Source of the DNA: Methanolobus sp. | Lineage (GTDB): Archaea > Halobacteriota > Methanosarcinia > Methanosarcinales > Methanosarcinaceae | Assembly (NCBI RefSeq): GCF_016278385.1 | Contig: NZ_JADQBY010000008.1 | Coordinates: 99,616 to 163,615 of the forward strand | Direction of reading: 5' to 3' | Length of the DNA stretch: 64,000 nt | Part shown: one piece after another, positions 44,601-53,162 of the stretch | Numbering within the stretch: position 1 is the first letter of the stretch | Layout: every line of letters starts with the position of its first letter | Made by a program: the position numbers and the translations under genes | The notes under the pieces: generated by a model | Told to the model about the DNA's origin: nothing | The model's input: only the letters and a program-made list of their open reading frames with translations | The model's database searches: none

Positions 44601-45351
44601 TGCTGAAAAAGATGGGTATGCTTCAGGTTCTGAAGATCTTGAAGTTATAGGTGCAGATGATGAAACAAAGAAGATGAGTATAGAAGTGTCTCCTGATGAA
44701 GTATTCGAGGGAACATCCATGACCATCTTTGTCCTGCAGGCCATTGGGGGTGAAGGTATTTCTGATGTAAACGTCACATTTGATGGTAAGTCAATTGGTA
44801 CTACAGGTAGCAACGGCACACTCACTTACACTGCAACTGCAACTGGCACTCATAAGATAATTGCTACTAAATCAGGTCTTATTAATGCAGAGCTTGATCT
44901 CAAGGTTGTAGAGAAGGCAGCCAGATTTGAATATGGTAATCTGGATATCAGTCCTCTTGAGATTAAGCAAGGTCAGAAAGCCACAATTAGTGTGAATGTT
45001 ACTAACATCGGTAGTGCTAACGGTTCATACACTGTGGACCTTAAAGTCAACGATATAGTTGTTGATTCACAGCCTGTTACACTCTCCATGGGGGAATCTA
45101 CAACCATTGAATTTGTTCATGAAGAAGAAGAGATAGGTAACTACAAGGTTGAAGTTGGAGGTCTTAGTAAGACTTACGAGGTCTTTGAGAAATCCGGTAT
45201 TATCTTGTATGTTCTCGGGGCAGTTGCACTGGCAGCAATAGGAGCAGCAGCTTATCTGTTCACAGCAGGTGGCTGGACTGTTGAGATTGCACAGGCAAAA
45301 GCAGCCGAAGCAATTGAAGCACTAAAAGAGTTGGTCGGAAACCTCCGATAA
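41677..45351 (+). CDS. Large S-layer-type surface protein with four PKD domains
   Basis: A 1224-residue secreted protein. Residues 1-24 are a signal peptide. Four PKD domains follow at about 28-110, 112-188, 190-268 and 273-352, each with a WxWDFGD motif or close variant (SWSWDFGDG, LSWDFGD, SWSWDFGD, AWAWDFGD). Two tandem Methanosarcina-type S-layer domains occupy about 355-620 and 630-905; both contain a SDWG..QVIGFMA/EVIGFMA segment and a TLEEGY/VLEDGY subdomain. Two Ig-like modules (SIGTTG and TIGTTE hairpins), a CARDB-like module and one C-terminal helix (IILYVLGAVALAAIGAAAYLF) complete it. The protein is rich in Asp, Glu and N-X-S/T sequons. It may be a main or minor S-layer subunit. 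Confidence 0.85.
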   Translation: MQKKFKFILIALSLMLLCSTIGSAANVTADFSGTPTSGVAPLNVTFSDMSVNATSWSWDFGDGSTSSIEQNPAYTYVSPGTYYVNLTVSDGNETVSMNKPAYINVTQAVVTYTPVASFTYSTSDLTVNFTDASTDADGLSWDFGDNTSSTNQDPSHIYTSYGTYTVILTATNSTSSTNNTYIESINVSAAPITPVASFTYSTSDLTVDFTDASTNADSWSWDFGDNGSSTSVSPSHTYGSAGDYTVELTVTNTTSSETDTYSESITVSEPASSAPVASFDTNVTEGFYPLIVQFNDTSTNTPTSWAWDFGDNSSSNDKNPVYTFTSTGTYNVTLTVTKGSDTDTSEVTEINVYSQNYITGDRIWDENADQSKDKYIWTAKSFSGFFYDLESGLSSENMTIYNIDRSLNNGDIVYQTKPVETDFEYSDWGSYQVIGFMAEKYFAGYTNDTDINGAEEVSMMSAGQLSKILLDIDDKESIYSGSSLTLEEGYDLNVVEVDVNGNSVLVTLTKDGDELDSGVVSSGDDYIYKTDIGDADDVVILAVHFDEVFSGTESNAVFVNGIFQISDEYLEVEDGDNYGEMEVTAISDELIEMENEDTVSLSSGKTINLMGKINLIVADNSDLRFAPYVDMSDPGTYELRGTVAEGNELLTWTPLNFEGFYYDIDEGIQTESLKLKSIEGRTIPDSNLVYNSTSRQVEFEHSDWGDFEVIGFMAQKYFTGYTADTDVDGVDEVSLLSDGQLCEVLMDDDDKVSVYSGSSLVLEDGYTLDIVEVDTNGDRVLVELYKDGDEVDTGIASSGSDYVYETDLGDSDNVPLIIVHFDEVFRGSESNAVFVQGIFQISEDYITLESGDNYGEMEIDSFSDTTIVMSNDGSISLNKDNEIELMGDVGIKVADSNTLRYYPYVEVTTAASETLSVKLSETTIVEDQEITITVTARGASISDATVKVDGTTIGTTEDEGTLAYTPTKAGTYEITAEKDGYASGSEDLEVIGADDETKKMSIEVSPDEVFEGTSMTIFVLQAIGGEGISDVNVTFDGKSIGTTGSNGTLTYTATATGTHKIIATKSGLINAELDLKVVEKAARFEYGNLDISPLEIKQGQKATISVNVTNIGSANGSYTVDLKVNDIVVDSQPVTLSMGESTTIEFVHEEEEIGNYKVEVGGLSKTYEVFEKSGIILYVLGAVALAAIGAAAYLFTAGGWTVEIAQAKAAEAIEALKELVGNLR

Positions 45352-45366
45352 CTCTTTTTTCTCATT

Positions 45367-45888
45367 TTATCTTATTTTTTTAGCCACTAGTTCTATAGCT
45401 TCCAGAAGACTGTTCTTTGGCATTATTGTGGCAACAGGTATCCTTAATATCTTCTCTACAGTAGTGCTTACGATTGGCGCGCACACAAGAGCCTTTGCTC
45501 CGTCCCTTTCAGCACGTATTGCGGCTATAATTGCTTCTTCCATTGAAGTTGCAGAATACTCTCGTATTGTGCAAAGGCTACCACATATTTTCCTTTTTGT
45601 TTCATTGATATTGTCCAGCACCGGTCTGGCAGCAATAACTGCAATGAATTCTCCCTTTTGAGACCCTTCGAGTTTTTTTACAGTTTTGATTATATTCCTG
45701 AGAGTCTTGACATTTGGGTCTCTTTTTCCTGACATTATCTTATAAAGAGTACTTGCAGGAATTTCCGCCTGCTCGGCAAATTCAGCTATATTCATATTCA
45801 GTTCTTCTTTTATAGTAACGGAAAGGATTCTCCGGAAATCATCGTCTGATTCAAAGACCGCGTCTATTATTTTTTCTGCAGCATTCAT
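45367..45888 (-). CDS. XRE-type regulator with PrpR-N-like C-terminal domain
   Basis: About 173 residues from the ATG at 45888 (MNAAEKIIDAVFES); the frame can also open at a GTG four codons earlier. A helix-turn-helix lies near residue 31-60 (NIAEFAEQAEIPASTLYKIMSGKRDPNVKTL). The C-terminal half (SMEEAIIAAIRAERDGAKALVCAPIVSTTVEKILRIPVATIMP) resembles the ligand-sensing N-terminal domain of PrpR-like activators. It is divergent from the ABC transporter at 46039, so it is likely the regulator of that operon, perhaps sensing the imported compound. Confidence 0.75.
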   Translation of the reverse strand: MNAAEKIIDAVFESDDDFRRILSVTIKEELNMNIAEFAEQAEIPASTLYKIMSGKRDPNVKTLRNIIKTVKKLEGSQKGEFIAVIAARPVLDNINETKRKICGSLCTIREYSATSMEEAIIAAIRAERDGAKALVCAPIVSTTVEKILRIPVATIMPKNSLLEAIELVAKKIR

Positions 45889-45897
45889 ATTTCCACA
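45887..45897 (-). promoter_or_regulatory. Candidate operator half, regulator side
   Basis: On the minus strand this reads TGTGGAAATAT and runs into the regulator's ATG at 45888. The same 11 bases occur at 45974-45984 in the opposite orientation. The pair brackets the divergent promoter region. Confidence 0.4.
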
Positions 45898-45973
45898 CAC
45901 TCCTGGTTTTAGTGTCCTATTAAGGTGAATGCAGATGTTAAATTAATACTTTTGGGTCATGTTAATCCTTAAA

Positions 45974-45984
45974 TGTGGAAATAT
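45974..45984 (+). promoter_or_regulatory. Candidate operator half, transporter side, overlapping TATA region
   Basis: TGTGGAAATAT abuts the AT-rich box atatatataatatata (45981-45996), the best TATA candidate for the transporter operon. Inverse of the copy at 45887-45897. A regulator bound here would block or help TBP binding. Confidence 0.4.
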
Positions 45985-46038
45985 ATATAATATATAGGCC
46001 CATGCTCAGGAATATCTAATATTTATAAAGGTGGTAAT

Positions 46039-47064
46039 GTGAATTATAAAAAGACACTAAAATTAGCTTCCGCTTTCTTTTTTGTTATTGTGTTGATTTC
46101 AGCAGTATTCATCTCCGGATGTACTGAGAAAACAACAGATCAGGAAGACGGACAGGCAGAAACTATTACAGAACTTACTTTTGGTTATCAGCCAAGCACT
46201 CATCAGATAGCATATATCACTGCAAGGGAAAAGGGATGGTGGCTTGAAGACCTTGCACCTTACGGAATAAAGTCTATAAATGACAATCTCTTCCCTACAG
46301 GTGCACCTGAAATGCAGTCCATGATGGCAGGAGATCTCGATGTTGCCTATGTTGGTTCAGCACCTGTTATTTCTGCTCTCGCAAGTGGTCTGGATGCAAA
46401 GATTGTAGCTGCAGTCCAGATACAGGGTTCAGACATTGTTCTGCGCACTGAACTTCCTTATGAAAGTCCTGAGGACTTGAGGGGACTGAAAATAGCAACA
46501 TTCCCTCCGGGTACTATTCAGGATACTCTGCTAAGGAACTGGCTGGCAGAAAATGGGATTGATCCTAATGAAGATGTTGAGATTATTGGAATGGGTCCGG
46601 GAGACGCAATCACTGCAATCTCGGCAGGTCAGGTTGATGCAGTATTCCTTCCTCATCCTTCACCGGTAATGGTTGAGAATGAAGGCGTGGGCAGATCAGT
46701 TGTGTCGTCCGGTGAAATGCTTGAGGATCATGCATGCTGTGTGATTGCTGTTAGTGGTGATCTTATAAGGAATCATCCTGACATAGTCCAGCAGATAGTA
46801 GCTACACACGTACGTGCAACAGAATACAATTCCGAGCACTTGGATGAAGCAGCACAGATATTTGCTGATGATCAGGAATGGGATGTTGAACTGGTAAAAC
46901 AGTCACTGAACGAATGGGATGGTTCATGGATTGCAGACCCAAACCTTATTGTTAATTCCACCGTGGATTATGCACAGGTTCAGTATGAGCTGGGATACAT
47001 TAGCAGCCCTCTCACACAGGATGATATATTTGATCTGAGCTTCTATGAAGCTCTTGATCAATAA
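46039..47064 (+). CDS. ABC transporter substrate-binding lipoprotein, SsuA/TauA/NitT type
   Basis: A 341-residue lipoprotein starting at GTG, with GGTGGTAAT just upstream. The lipobox is FISGC, Cys29. The mature part has the NMT1/SsuA-like pattern TFGYQPSTHQIAYITAREKGWW, DLDVAYVGSAPVISALASG and IATFPPGTIQDTLLRNWL. Family members bind sulfonates, taurine, nitrate, bicarbonate or aromatic compounds; the ligand cannot be predicted. Unusually, SGEMLEDHACCVIAV has two adjacent cysteines. First gene of a three-gene importer operon. Confidence 0.88.
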   Translation: MNYKKTLKLASAFFFVIVLISAVFISGCTEKTTDQEDGQAETITELTFGYQPSTHQIAYITAREKGWWLEDLAPYGIKSINDNLFPTGAPEMQSMMAGDLDVAYVGSAPVISALASGLDAKIVAAVQIQGSDIVLRTELPYESPEDLRGLKIATFPPGTIQDTLLRNWLAENGIDPNEDVEIIGMGPGDAITAISAGQVDAVFLPHPSPVMVENEGVGRSVVSSGEMLEDHACCVIAVSGDLIRNHPDIVQQIVATHVRATEYNSEHLDEAAQIFADDQEWDVELVKQSLNEWDGSWIADPNLIVNSTVDYAQVQYELGYISSPLTQDDIFDLSFYEALDQ

Positions 47065-47157
47065 TCCTTATTTTTCTTTTTTTGATACTAATTTAAATAA
47101 TAAGTAGGCATTTCTATTGTCTGTCCGGAGCTCTTATCTCCAAAAACCGGAGGATCC

Positions 47158-47985
47158 ATGGTAAAAAAAGATTTTCAGATACTGAGCGGTAAAAGTATAG
47201 AACTCATTTCAATATGTTCTGCAATCATTCTCTGGCAGCTAGTAGCTGTTTATATTGTGCAGAATAAATTCTACCTGCCAAGTTTTACAGATGTGACTTT
47301 TGCCTTTGTAGGTATAATATCGAAAGATACTAAATTAGGTCTTTTTGGTTTGGATTATCAACTTCCGGTCCTGCTGGTCGATCTTATTTACAGCCTTATG
47401 CATTTCTGGATAGGTTTGATTTTTGCCCTTGTAATAGGCATTCCTGTTGGGATGATAATGGGATGGTTCCGTACAATTAATCGTGTAGTAGACCCATTGA
47501 TCGAGATTATTCGTCCGATTCCTCCTCTTGCATGGATCCCTTTTGCTATCGTCTGGATTGGTCTGAATCCTATTGCAGCTGGTTTTCTGATATTCATTGG
47601 TGCGGTATTCCCTATTATCATAAATACTTTTACAGGTTTCAAAAGTGTTTCCCGTGTTTATGTGGAGGCTGCAAAAGTACTCGGCTGTAACACAGACCGT
47701 GAACTGATACGGTATGTAGCTCTGCCTTACGCACTTCCTTCTATTACAGCAGGCATTAGAATTGCCATGGGGGTTGGTTGGATGTGTCTTGTAGCTGCAG
47801 AAATGTTTGGTGTGAGTAGAAATGGTCTTGGTTACAAGATATGGCATCACTACTATTTGCATAACATGGATCTTGTACTTGTGTACATGTTACTTCTTGG
47901 CTTTTTGGGACTTTTCATTGACAGGGCGTTGCGCTATTATATCGATGGGAAGCTTCTGAAATGGCGCAAAGGGGTTGTGATATAA
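47158..47985 (+). CDS. ABC transporter permease, SsuC/TauC type
   Basis: A 275-residue permease with about six helices and the EAA loop (VYVEAAKVLGCNTDRELIRYVALPYALPSI) that contacts the ATPase. RGST-like variation is absent. The start has CGGAGGATCC before the ATG. It ends directly before the ATPase gene start (47985/47986). Confidence 0.92.
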   Translation: MVKKDFQILSGKSIELISICSAIILWQLVAVYIVQNKFYLPSFTDVTFAFVGIISKDTKLGLFGLDYQLPVLLVDLIYSLMHFWIGLIFALVIGIPVGMIMGWFRTINRVVDPLIEIIRPIPPLAWIPFAIVWIGLNPIAAGFLIFIGAVFPIIINTFTGFKSVSRVYVEAAKVLGCNTDRELIRYVALPYALPSITAGIRIAMGVGWMCLVAAEMFGVSRNGLGYKIWHHYYLHNMDLVLVYMLLLGFLGLFIDRALRYYIDGKLLKWRKGVVI

Positions 47986-48744
47986 ATGGGGAAGGTAAAA
48001 GTGGTCAATGTTTCCCGCAAGTTCACAAAGGACAATGATACTTCCACACTTGCGCTGGACAACGTCAGCATGGAAGTTGGTGACGAGGATTTTGTCTGTT
48101 TTATAGGTCCTTCAGGTTGCGGAAAAACTACCCTGCTTCGGATAATATCCGGACTTGATAAACCGGATGAGGGCGAGGTGTATCTGGATGGCAAAAAAAT
48201 AGAATCTCCTGGTCCTGATAGGGGGATGGTTTTCCAGGAATACTCTCTGTTCCCATGGAAATCTGTTATTGACAATATTATATTCGGTCCGCAGATGCAA
48301 GGCATTAAAAAGAAAGATGCGCTTAAAGATGCTGAAAAATATTTGAAATTGGTTGGTCTTCAGCAATTTAGGGACAGTTATCCGTATGAACTATCAGGCG
48401 GTATGAAGCAGAGGGTAGCCATAGCAAGAGCCCTTGCTAATGAACCTTCAGTTCTGCTGATGGACGAACCTTTCGGTGCACTGGATGCACAAACTCGTAA
48501 TATTCTTCAACAGGAACTTCTTGAGATATGGCAAAAAAAGAATATTACAATCCTGTTTGTTACACACAGTGTAGATGAAGCGGTGTTCCTTGCTGATAAA
48601 ATCGTGTTGATGAGTGCGCGTCCTGGTATAATAAAAGAAATCATCCATGTAGACTTGCCAAGGCCTCGTGACAGAACAAGTCTTGAAGCAAATGTTCTTC
48701 GCGAAAGGATATTGAAGTCTCTGTTGAAGGAACAAACAAGGTAA
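47986..48744 (+). CDS. ABC transporter ATPase, SsuB/TauB type
   Basis: A 252-residue ATPase. Walker A GPSGCGKTT near residue 43-51, Q-loop at VFQEYSLFPW, signature LSGGMKQR, Walker B VLLMDEPFGALD, and the switch histidine in FVTHSVDEA. The EYSLFPWKSV Q-loop is typical of the nitrate/sulfonate/taurine group. Last gene of the importer operon; it converges with the bactofilin-like gene 12 bases on. Confidence 0.95.
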   Translation: MGKVKVVNVSRKFTKDNDTSTLALDNVSMEVGDEDFVCFIGPSGCGKTTLLRIISGLDKPDEGEVYLDGKKIESPGPDRGMVFQEYSLFPWKSVIDNIIFGPQMQGIKKKDALKDAEKYLKLVGLQQFRDSYPYELSGGMKQRVAIARALANEPSVLLMDEPFGALDAQTRNILQQELLEIWQKKNITILFVTHSVDEAVFLADKIVLMSARPGIIKEIIHVDLPRPRDRTSLEANVLRERILKSLLKEQTR

Positions 48745-48756
48745 TCATTTATACGT

Positions 48757-49188
48757 TCATTCAGAACGCACAATTACCTTTGTTCCTGATTCTATCTCTT
48801 TGATGCTGGTTTTTCCCACAAGTTCCATTGTTTTGCTGGCTTTTGCAAATTTGATGTTACATCCTGGACGGACAAGCATTTCTTCTCCTGCAATAGCGGA
48901 ACCATTGATCTTAACAGAGTCAAATATACGAAGTTCTCCTGCCACTTCTATGTTGCCATTTATCTCGGATTTTGCGCCGATGATGGCTTTATCAGCTATT
49001 ATGTTTCCTTTTACAAAAGTTCCTTTTCCAAGTTCCAGCGCTCCTTTTACATTTAGATTTTTCCAAAAATTAGAACCAGCTCCAACCATGAAATTCCCGT
49101 CAATATTAACATCTCCTTCAAAATAGGTTTTTTTGCGGGCAATGTAAGTGTTAGAATCTTCATGATATTTCAATTGGCTTTCACTCAT
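48757..49188 (-). CDS. Bactofilin-like polymer-forming protein
   Basis: A 143-residue protein of short beta repeats (FEGDVNIDGNFMVGAG, KGALELGKGTFVKGNIIADKAIIGAKSEINGNIEVAGELRI), a right-handed beta-helix pattern with Gly and Asn at the turns as in bactofilins. No signal peptide or membrane segment. Bacterial relatives polymerise into scaffolds; archaeal function is not known. It is divergent from the sensor kinase gene at 49433 with 240 bases between, which hold AT-rich promoter sequence only. Confidence 0.7.
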   Translation of the reverse strand: MSESQLKYHEDSNTYIARKKTYFEGDVNIDGNFMVGAGSNFWKNLNVKGALELGKGTFVKGNIIADKAIIGAKSEINGNIEVAGELRIFDSVKINGSAIAGEEMLVRPGCNIKFAKASKTMELVGKTSIKEIESGTKVIVRSE

Positions 49189-49432
49189 CTAAGGTCACCA
49201 TGCCTACTCCAATAGTTTTTTGTGATTATAAATGCTCCTCATAATGGGGGTACTTTTCTTCTTAATTTTGATTTCATAAAGCATACTCCATAACAATTTC
49301 TACTTTTTTATGTATACTACTTTGGTCACACATACTAACTATTATATATTATACATATGATATAATTAGATATACCTGTGATTTATTATTGTAGTTTTCT
49401 ACAGTGAGTTTGTCAAGGCCAAAGGTGTGTAG

Positions 49433-51424
49433 ATGGGAATTAAAAAAGAAACCCTGAATTTTGTGGATATTGAGAGTGATTGCTCTGCTTATACAGAGAA
49501 CACATTCCAGGTTTCATCCAGCGAAATTTCGTTTTCAGAAATTGAGAAATCACAGGTTTTTTATGACCTTCTTGATTCACCCATATTCGTAATTAATGAA
49601 AAAAATGAGATAATTCTGGCTAATAAAAAAGCCAGACATTATTTAGATTTTGATAGTACTTTTGCTTCGATTAACAGTTTTATCGATTTGTGCGCTGTTG
49701 AAGATGAAAAAGAAAAAGTAGAATCCTTTTTTTCTTCGGTTTTGTCCGATTTTAATGTTGAGTCCCCCTCTCTGGAAGTGTCATTTAAGGGACCCGTTGA
49801 AACACAAACTACTTTTCTACTAAACACGAGCTTACTAAAAGATAGCCAATCTTCAGATAAGGCACTTCTTTTATCCTGTACAAACATCCAGAAAAAAAAG
49901 AAGCAGGAAAATGATCTGCTCCTGGAATCTGAAATGATCTTCAATTATCTTGATTCAATTCCATATGCTCTTGTACTTTCTGATTACACGGGAATAATTA
50001 CTTTCTGGAACAAACATGCCACTAAGCTCTTCAGGTATGAGAAAAGTGAGGTAATAGGGCAGCCTATTAGTCTTATTATGCCAGGCCGATATCGCAAGGC
50101 TCATGAAGGTTGGGATGAGCTGATATCCATTGGTCAGTCTCCGGTTGTAGGAAAAATAATAGAGGTAACGGGATTACGCAAAGATAATACCGAATTCCCT
50201 ATAGAGCTTGCAATAACAACAACAAGAGTAAAAGGTAACAGGTTCCACGGTGCTATTATCAATGATATTTCTAAAAGAAAAATGGCAGAGCGATTAACGA
50301 TTATTGCCAAGAACAAATATCGTATGATGTTTGAAAAGTCTCCTCTGGGTATTTTCCATTTTGATGAAAATGGTATAATAACCCAGTGTAATGAAATATT
50401 GATCAAGATTCTTGATGTACCTGCAGAAAGTGTAATTTCCAAAGTAATTGGGTTTAACATTATTGAGTCATTTGATGATGATCATTCTCTTAAAAAGTCT
50501 ATAAAACATGTACTTGCAGGAATTCCTGCAAGATATGAGGATGAATTCCATTCTCCATTCTCCGATAAAATAATCCCTATTAAGGCAGAGTTCAGCCCTG
50601 TCATTTCTGACGAAGGAAAATTCATGGGTGGTGTATGTGTCGTTGAAGACTTCACCGAGCGCAAAGCAGCAGAAGAAGCTCTTAACAAATATGCTCAGGA
50701 TCTGGCCAAAGCAAATGAGGAACTAAAGTCCCTTGACAGAATGAAAGATGAATTTATTTCCAATCTGCGGCATGAGTTAAAGACTCCACTTATTCCAATT
50801 AAAGGATATAGTGAACTGATGTATGAGGGGGCATTGGGTGAACTGTCTCAGAAACAAAAAGATGCAGTGGAAAAAATGATGTTAAGTTCCGAAAGGCTGA
50901 AACGTCTGATTGATTCGCTGCTTTATGTCAGTATTACTGAAGGTGGAAACGTTGATTATAGTTTTGTCCCTCTACGTATATCTGAGGTAATAGATTCAGC
51001 GGTACATGACAGGTCTCCTGAAATTATCAGCAAGAAACATGAAGTTGAGAGATTAATTGCAAAGGATATACCGCTGATCAATGGTGATCTGGATTATCTT
51101 GAAGAGGTATTCATAGACCTTATTGATAATTCTATCAAATTTATGCATGAAGGTGGGGTAATAAAAATATCTGCTATCCTGCAGGATGATAAAAAAATAC
51201 ACATCATGATAAATGATAATGGTGTGGGTATTTCTGAGGAAAATCTCCCTCAGATATTCAACAGGTTCTATCAGGTTGATGGTTCATCAACTCGTAAATA
51301 TGGTGGCAATGGCCTTGGCCTTTACATATGCAAGAAAATAATTGAAGCTCATAGCGGTGAAATATGGGCTGAGAGTAAAATAGGGGTCGGAACCACTATT
51401 CACATATTGTTGCCTGTGAAATAA
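49433..51424 (+). CDS. Soluble sensor histidine kinase with three PAS domains
   Basis: A 663-residue kinase with no membrane segment. PAS domains lie near residues 40-150 (VFYDLLDSPIFVINEKNEIILANKKARHYL), 168-283 (SIPYALVLSDYTGIITFWNKHATKLF) and 295-412 (MFEKSPLGIFHFDENGIITQCNEIL). A short coiled coil leads to HisKA with the phosphorylated histidine in FISNLRHELKTPLIPIKGYSEL near residue 447. The HATPase has DNSIKFMHEGG, NDNGVGIS and GGNGLGLYICKKII. No receiver or output gene is adjacent, as is usual for methanogen kinases. It senses a cytoplasmic signal, possibly redox through a PAS cofactor. Confidence 0.93.
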   Translation: MGIKKETLNFVDIESDCSAYTENTFQVSSSEISFSEIEKSQVFYDLLDSPIFVINEKNEIILANKKARHYLDFDSTFASINSFIDLCAVEDEKEKVESFFSSVLSDFNVESPSLEVSFKGPVETQTTFLLNTSLLKDSQSSDKALLLSCTNIQKKKKQENDLLLESEMIFNYLDSIPYALVLSDYTGIITFWNKHATKLFRYEKSEVIGQPISLIMPGRYRKAHEGWDELISIGQSPVVGKIIEVTGLRKDNTEFPIELAITTTRVKGNRFHGAIINDISKRKMAERLTIIAKNKYRMMFEKSPLGIFHFDENGIITQCNEILIKILDVPAESVISKVIGFNIIESFDDDHSLKKSIKHVLAGIPARYEDEFHSPFSDKIIPIKAEFSPVISDEGKFMGGVCVVEDFTERKAAEEALNKYAQDLAKANEELKSLDRMKDEFISNLRHELKTPLIPIKGYSELMYEGALGELSQKQKDAVEKMMLSSERLKRLIDSLLYVSITEGGNVDYSFVPLRISEVIDSAVHDRSPEIISKKHEVERLIAKDIPLINGDLDYLEEVFIDLIDNSIKFMHEGGVIKISAILQDDKKIHIMINDNGVGISEENLPQIFNRFYQVDGSSTRKYGGNGLGLYICKKIIEAHSGEIWAESKIGVGTTIHILLPVK

Positions 51425-51425
51425 T

Positions 51426-52124
51426 TCATCTCTTATACTCCTGTATAGTTATAAGTGACAATGATGTTGTATTGATGTCTCCCTCCTCTTTTCCCCAGGA
51501 ACCATTATTGTTTATTTTCGATAATATCCATTCGAGAGGTTCTACAATTTCATCTTTAAGCTCCGCAAGGATAAGTGACTGGATTACAAGGTTGCTAGTA
51601 GCCAGAGTTTTCCAGGCTCCGTTTTTTTCTTTTTGTGAAATAATCCATCTGGCACGGTCCCTTATAATATCACTGAATACTCCTTCTTTCAGAAGTTTAT
51701 CCTGCTTTATAAGAGCAGTAATGATGAGGGCTGTAGTTCCCGGGTGCTCCCATTGCTTTCCATAGTTTTCAACGAGCCACCTACAACCTTTCTCATTATA
51801 GCAACCCATATCAGCAAGCGCTATTAATGAGTATGTGGAATCATACACATCATCATTCCATGAACTATCTGTTTGTTTTGACAATATCCACTTTTCAACT
51901 TCCGGATATACTATGCCTGTAATTGCAAGTACTGAAGCTGCACGTGATGTATCTCGCAGGTTGCAGTTCCAGGAATCCTCATTACTTGAGCTTATAAGCA
52001 TCTCCTTGTATTTGTTATTCTCATTCCAGAGATGACTTGCCTGCACAATTCGCGCAAGATCTTTTACTTTAGATATCTCCTGTGAATAAAGCCACTTGAA
52101 TGATGTCTCACTCTTAAAATCCAT
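51426..52124 (-). CDS. Alpha-toroid (prenyltransferase/squalene-oxidase-repeat) protein
   Basis: A 232-residue helical protein of about five repeats, each ending in an aromatic turn such as DSWNCNLRDTSRAASVLAITG, SSWNDDVYDSTYSLIALADMG, GAWKTLATSNLVIQSLILA and GSWGKEEGDINTTSLSLITI. This is the toroid repeat of prenyltransferases and terpene cyclases, but no DxDD or zinc site is seen and the protein is short, so it is likely a binding rather than catalytic form. It is tail to tail with the kinase gene, stops one base apart. No partner is evident. Confidence 0.6.
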   Translation of the reverse strand: MDFKSETSFKWLYSQEISKVKDLARIVQASHLWNENNKYKEMLISSSNEDSWNCNLRDTSRAASVLAITGIVYPEVEKWILSKQTDSSWNDDVYDSTYSLIALADMGCYNEKGCRWLVENYGKQWEHPGTTALIITALIKQDKLLKEGVFSDIIRDRARWIISQKEKNGAWKTLATSNLVIQSLILAELKDEIVEPLEWILSKINNNGSWGKEEGDINTTSLSLITIQEYKR

Positions 52125-52226
52125 ACTATTCTGATGATCCGGACAGTTATTTATCTTTCTACCGGTATCCCATTCTGTATCGGTGACACGCTAAAAAAGG
52201 TTGTAGTAAGTAAAAATCATAAAAAA

Positions 52227-52245
52227 GGAAGAGGTAATCTCTTCC
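52227..52245 (-). terminator. Terminator of the mrp gene
   Basis: GGAAGAG (52227-52233) and CTCTTCC (52239-52245) make a perfect seven-base-pair stem with a five-base loop. On the minus strand it is followed by ttttttatgattttta. It lies 19 bases past the mrp stop. Confidence 0.75.
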
Positions 52246-52263
52246 AAAAATAAATATTCTAAA

Positions 52264-53097
52264 TTACTTTTTAAATTGCTCTATAGAATCAACAATTGCA
52301 GCAAAGCTCTTGCCCCAAAGCATCTCTTCGTTGATGTCGGTGTGAACTTTTCCGCTGTCCTCTATCTCTGCAATTTTTGGGTCCATGGGCAGTTCACCAA
52401 GAATGGGCACATTGAAGTCTGTAGATGCTTTCTCTACGCCGCCCTTGCCGAAGAGGTCGATCATCTCATCACAGTGAGGGCAGATGATTCCGCTCATGTT
52501 CTCCACAATACCAATTACAGGTACTTTGAGTATCTCTGCAAATTTGATGGATTTCCTTACACTGACAAGTGCTACATCCTGCGGGGTTGTCACAACGACA
52601 GCACCTTCCATCTTATCTATTAGCTGTGCAATGCTGAGTGGTTCATCACCAGTGCCGGGTGGCAGGTCTACAATAAGATAGTCCAGTTTTCCCCAGGAAA
52701 CGTCTTCAAGGAACTGTTTAATAGCTGCCATCTTTGCAGGTCCCCTCCATATAACAGGTGCATCCCTGTCCTCTAGAAGAAGTGCTATTGACATCACCGT
52801 AAGGTTCTCTGTGACACTTATAGGGACAATGCCATTTTCATTAACGGTAGGTCTCTGGTCCTCGATACCGAACATCTTTGGGATGCTTGGGCCGTGGATA
52901 TCCGCATCCATAAGTCCTACTTTATGTCCGCGTTCTGCAAGTCTTGCAGCCAGATTTGCTGCAACTGTACTTTTGCCAACTCCGCCCTTGCCGCTCATAA
53001 CCATTATCTTCTTTTTGATGGCTCTCATGTTCCTGATGAGCTTTGGCTCCACCGGCTTCTTTAAAAGGTCAGCTGCACTCTGGATATTTTGTGTCAT
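52264..53097 (-). CDS. mrp: Mrp/NBP35-type iron-sulfur cluster carrier ATPase
   Basis: A 277-residue Mrp/ApbC family ATPase. The deviant Walker A is SGKGGVGKS near residue 35-43, and MDADIHGPSIPKMFG, LDYLIVDLPPGTGDEPL and VVTTPQDVALVSVRKS are family marks. CPHC near residue 211-214 is the dimer-interface FeS site. It lends FeS clusters to target proteins. AAAGGAGATTCC precedes the ATG. It is 65 bases downstream of the DUF134 gene, same strand, and near the MinD/NifX cluster. Confidence 0.93.
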   Translation of the reverse strand: MTQNIQSAADLLKKPVEPKLIRNMRAIKKKIMVMSGKGGVGKSTVAANLAARLAERGHKVGLMDADIHGPSIPKMFGIEDQRPTVNENGIVPISVTENLTVMSIALLLEDRDAPVIWRGPAKMAAIKQFLEDVSWGKLDYLIVDLPPGTGDEPLSIAQLIDKMEGAVVVTTPQDVALVSVRKSIKFAEILKVPVIGIVENMSGIICPHCDEMIDLFGKGGVEKASTDFNVPILGELPMDPKIAEIEDSGKVHTDINEEMLWGKSFAAIVDSIEQFKK

Positions 53098-53162
53098 ATG
53101 GAATCTCCTTTAGAAATATTCGATTTTGAAATATAATGGAACAACAAATGTCGCTGCGGCAA

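Noticed and set aside
41677..45351. Recent internal duplication of the S-layer domains as an assembly artefact
   Set aside because: The two S-layer domains are clearly diverged in sequence, so this is an old duplication, usual for the family.
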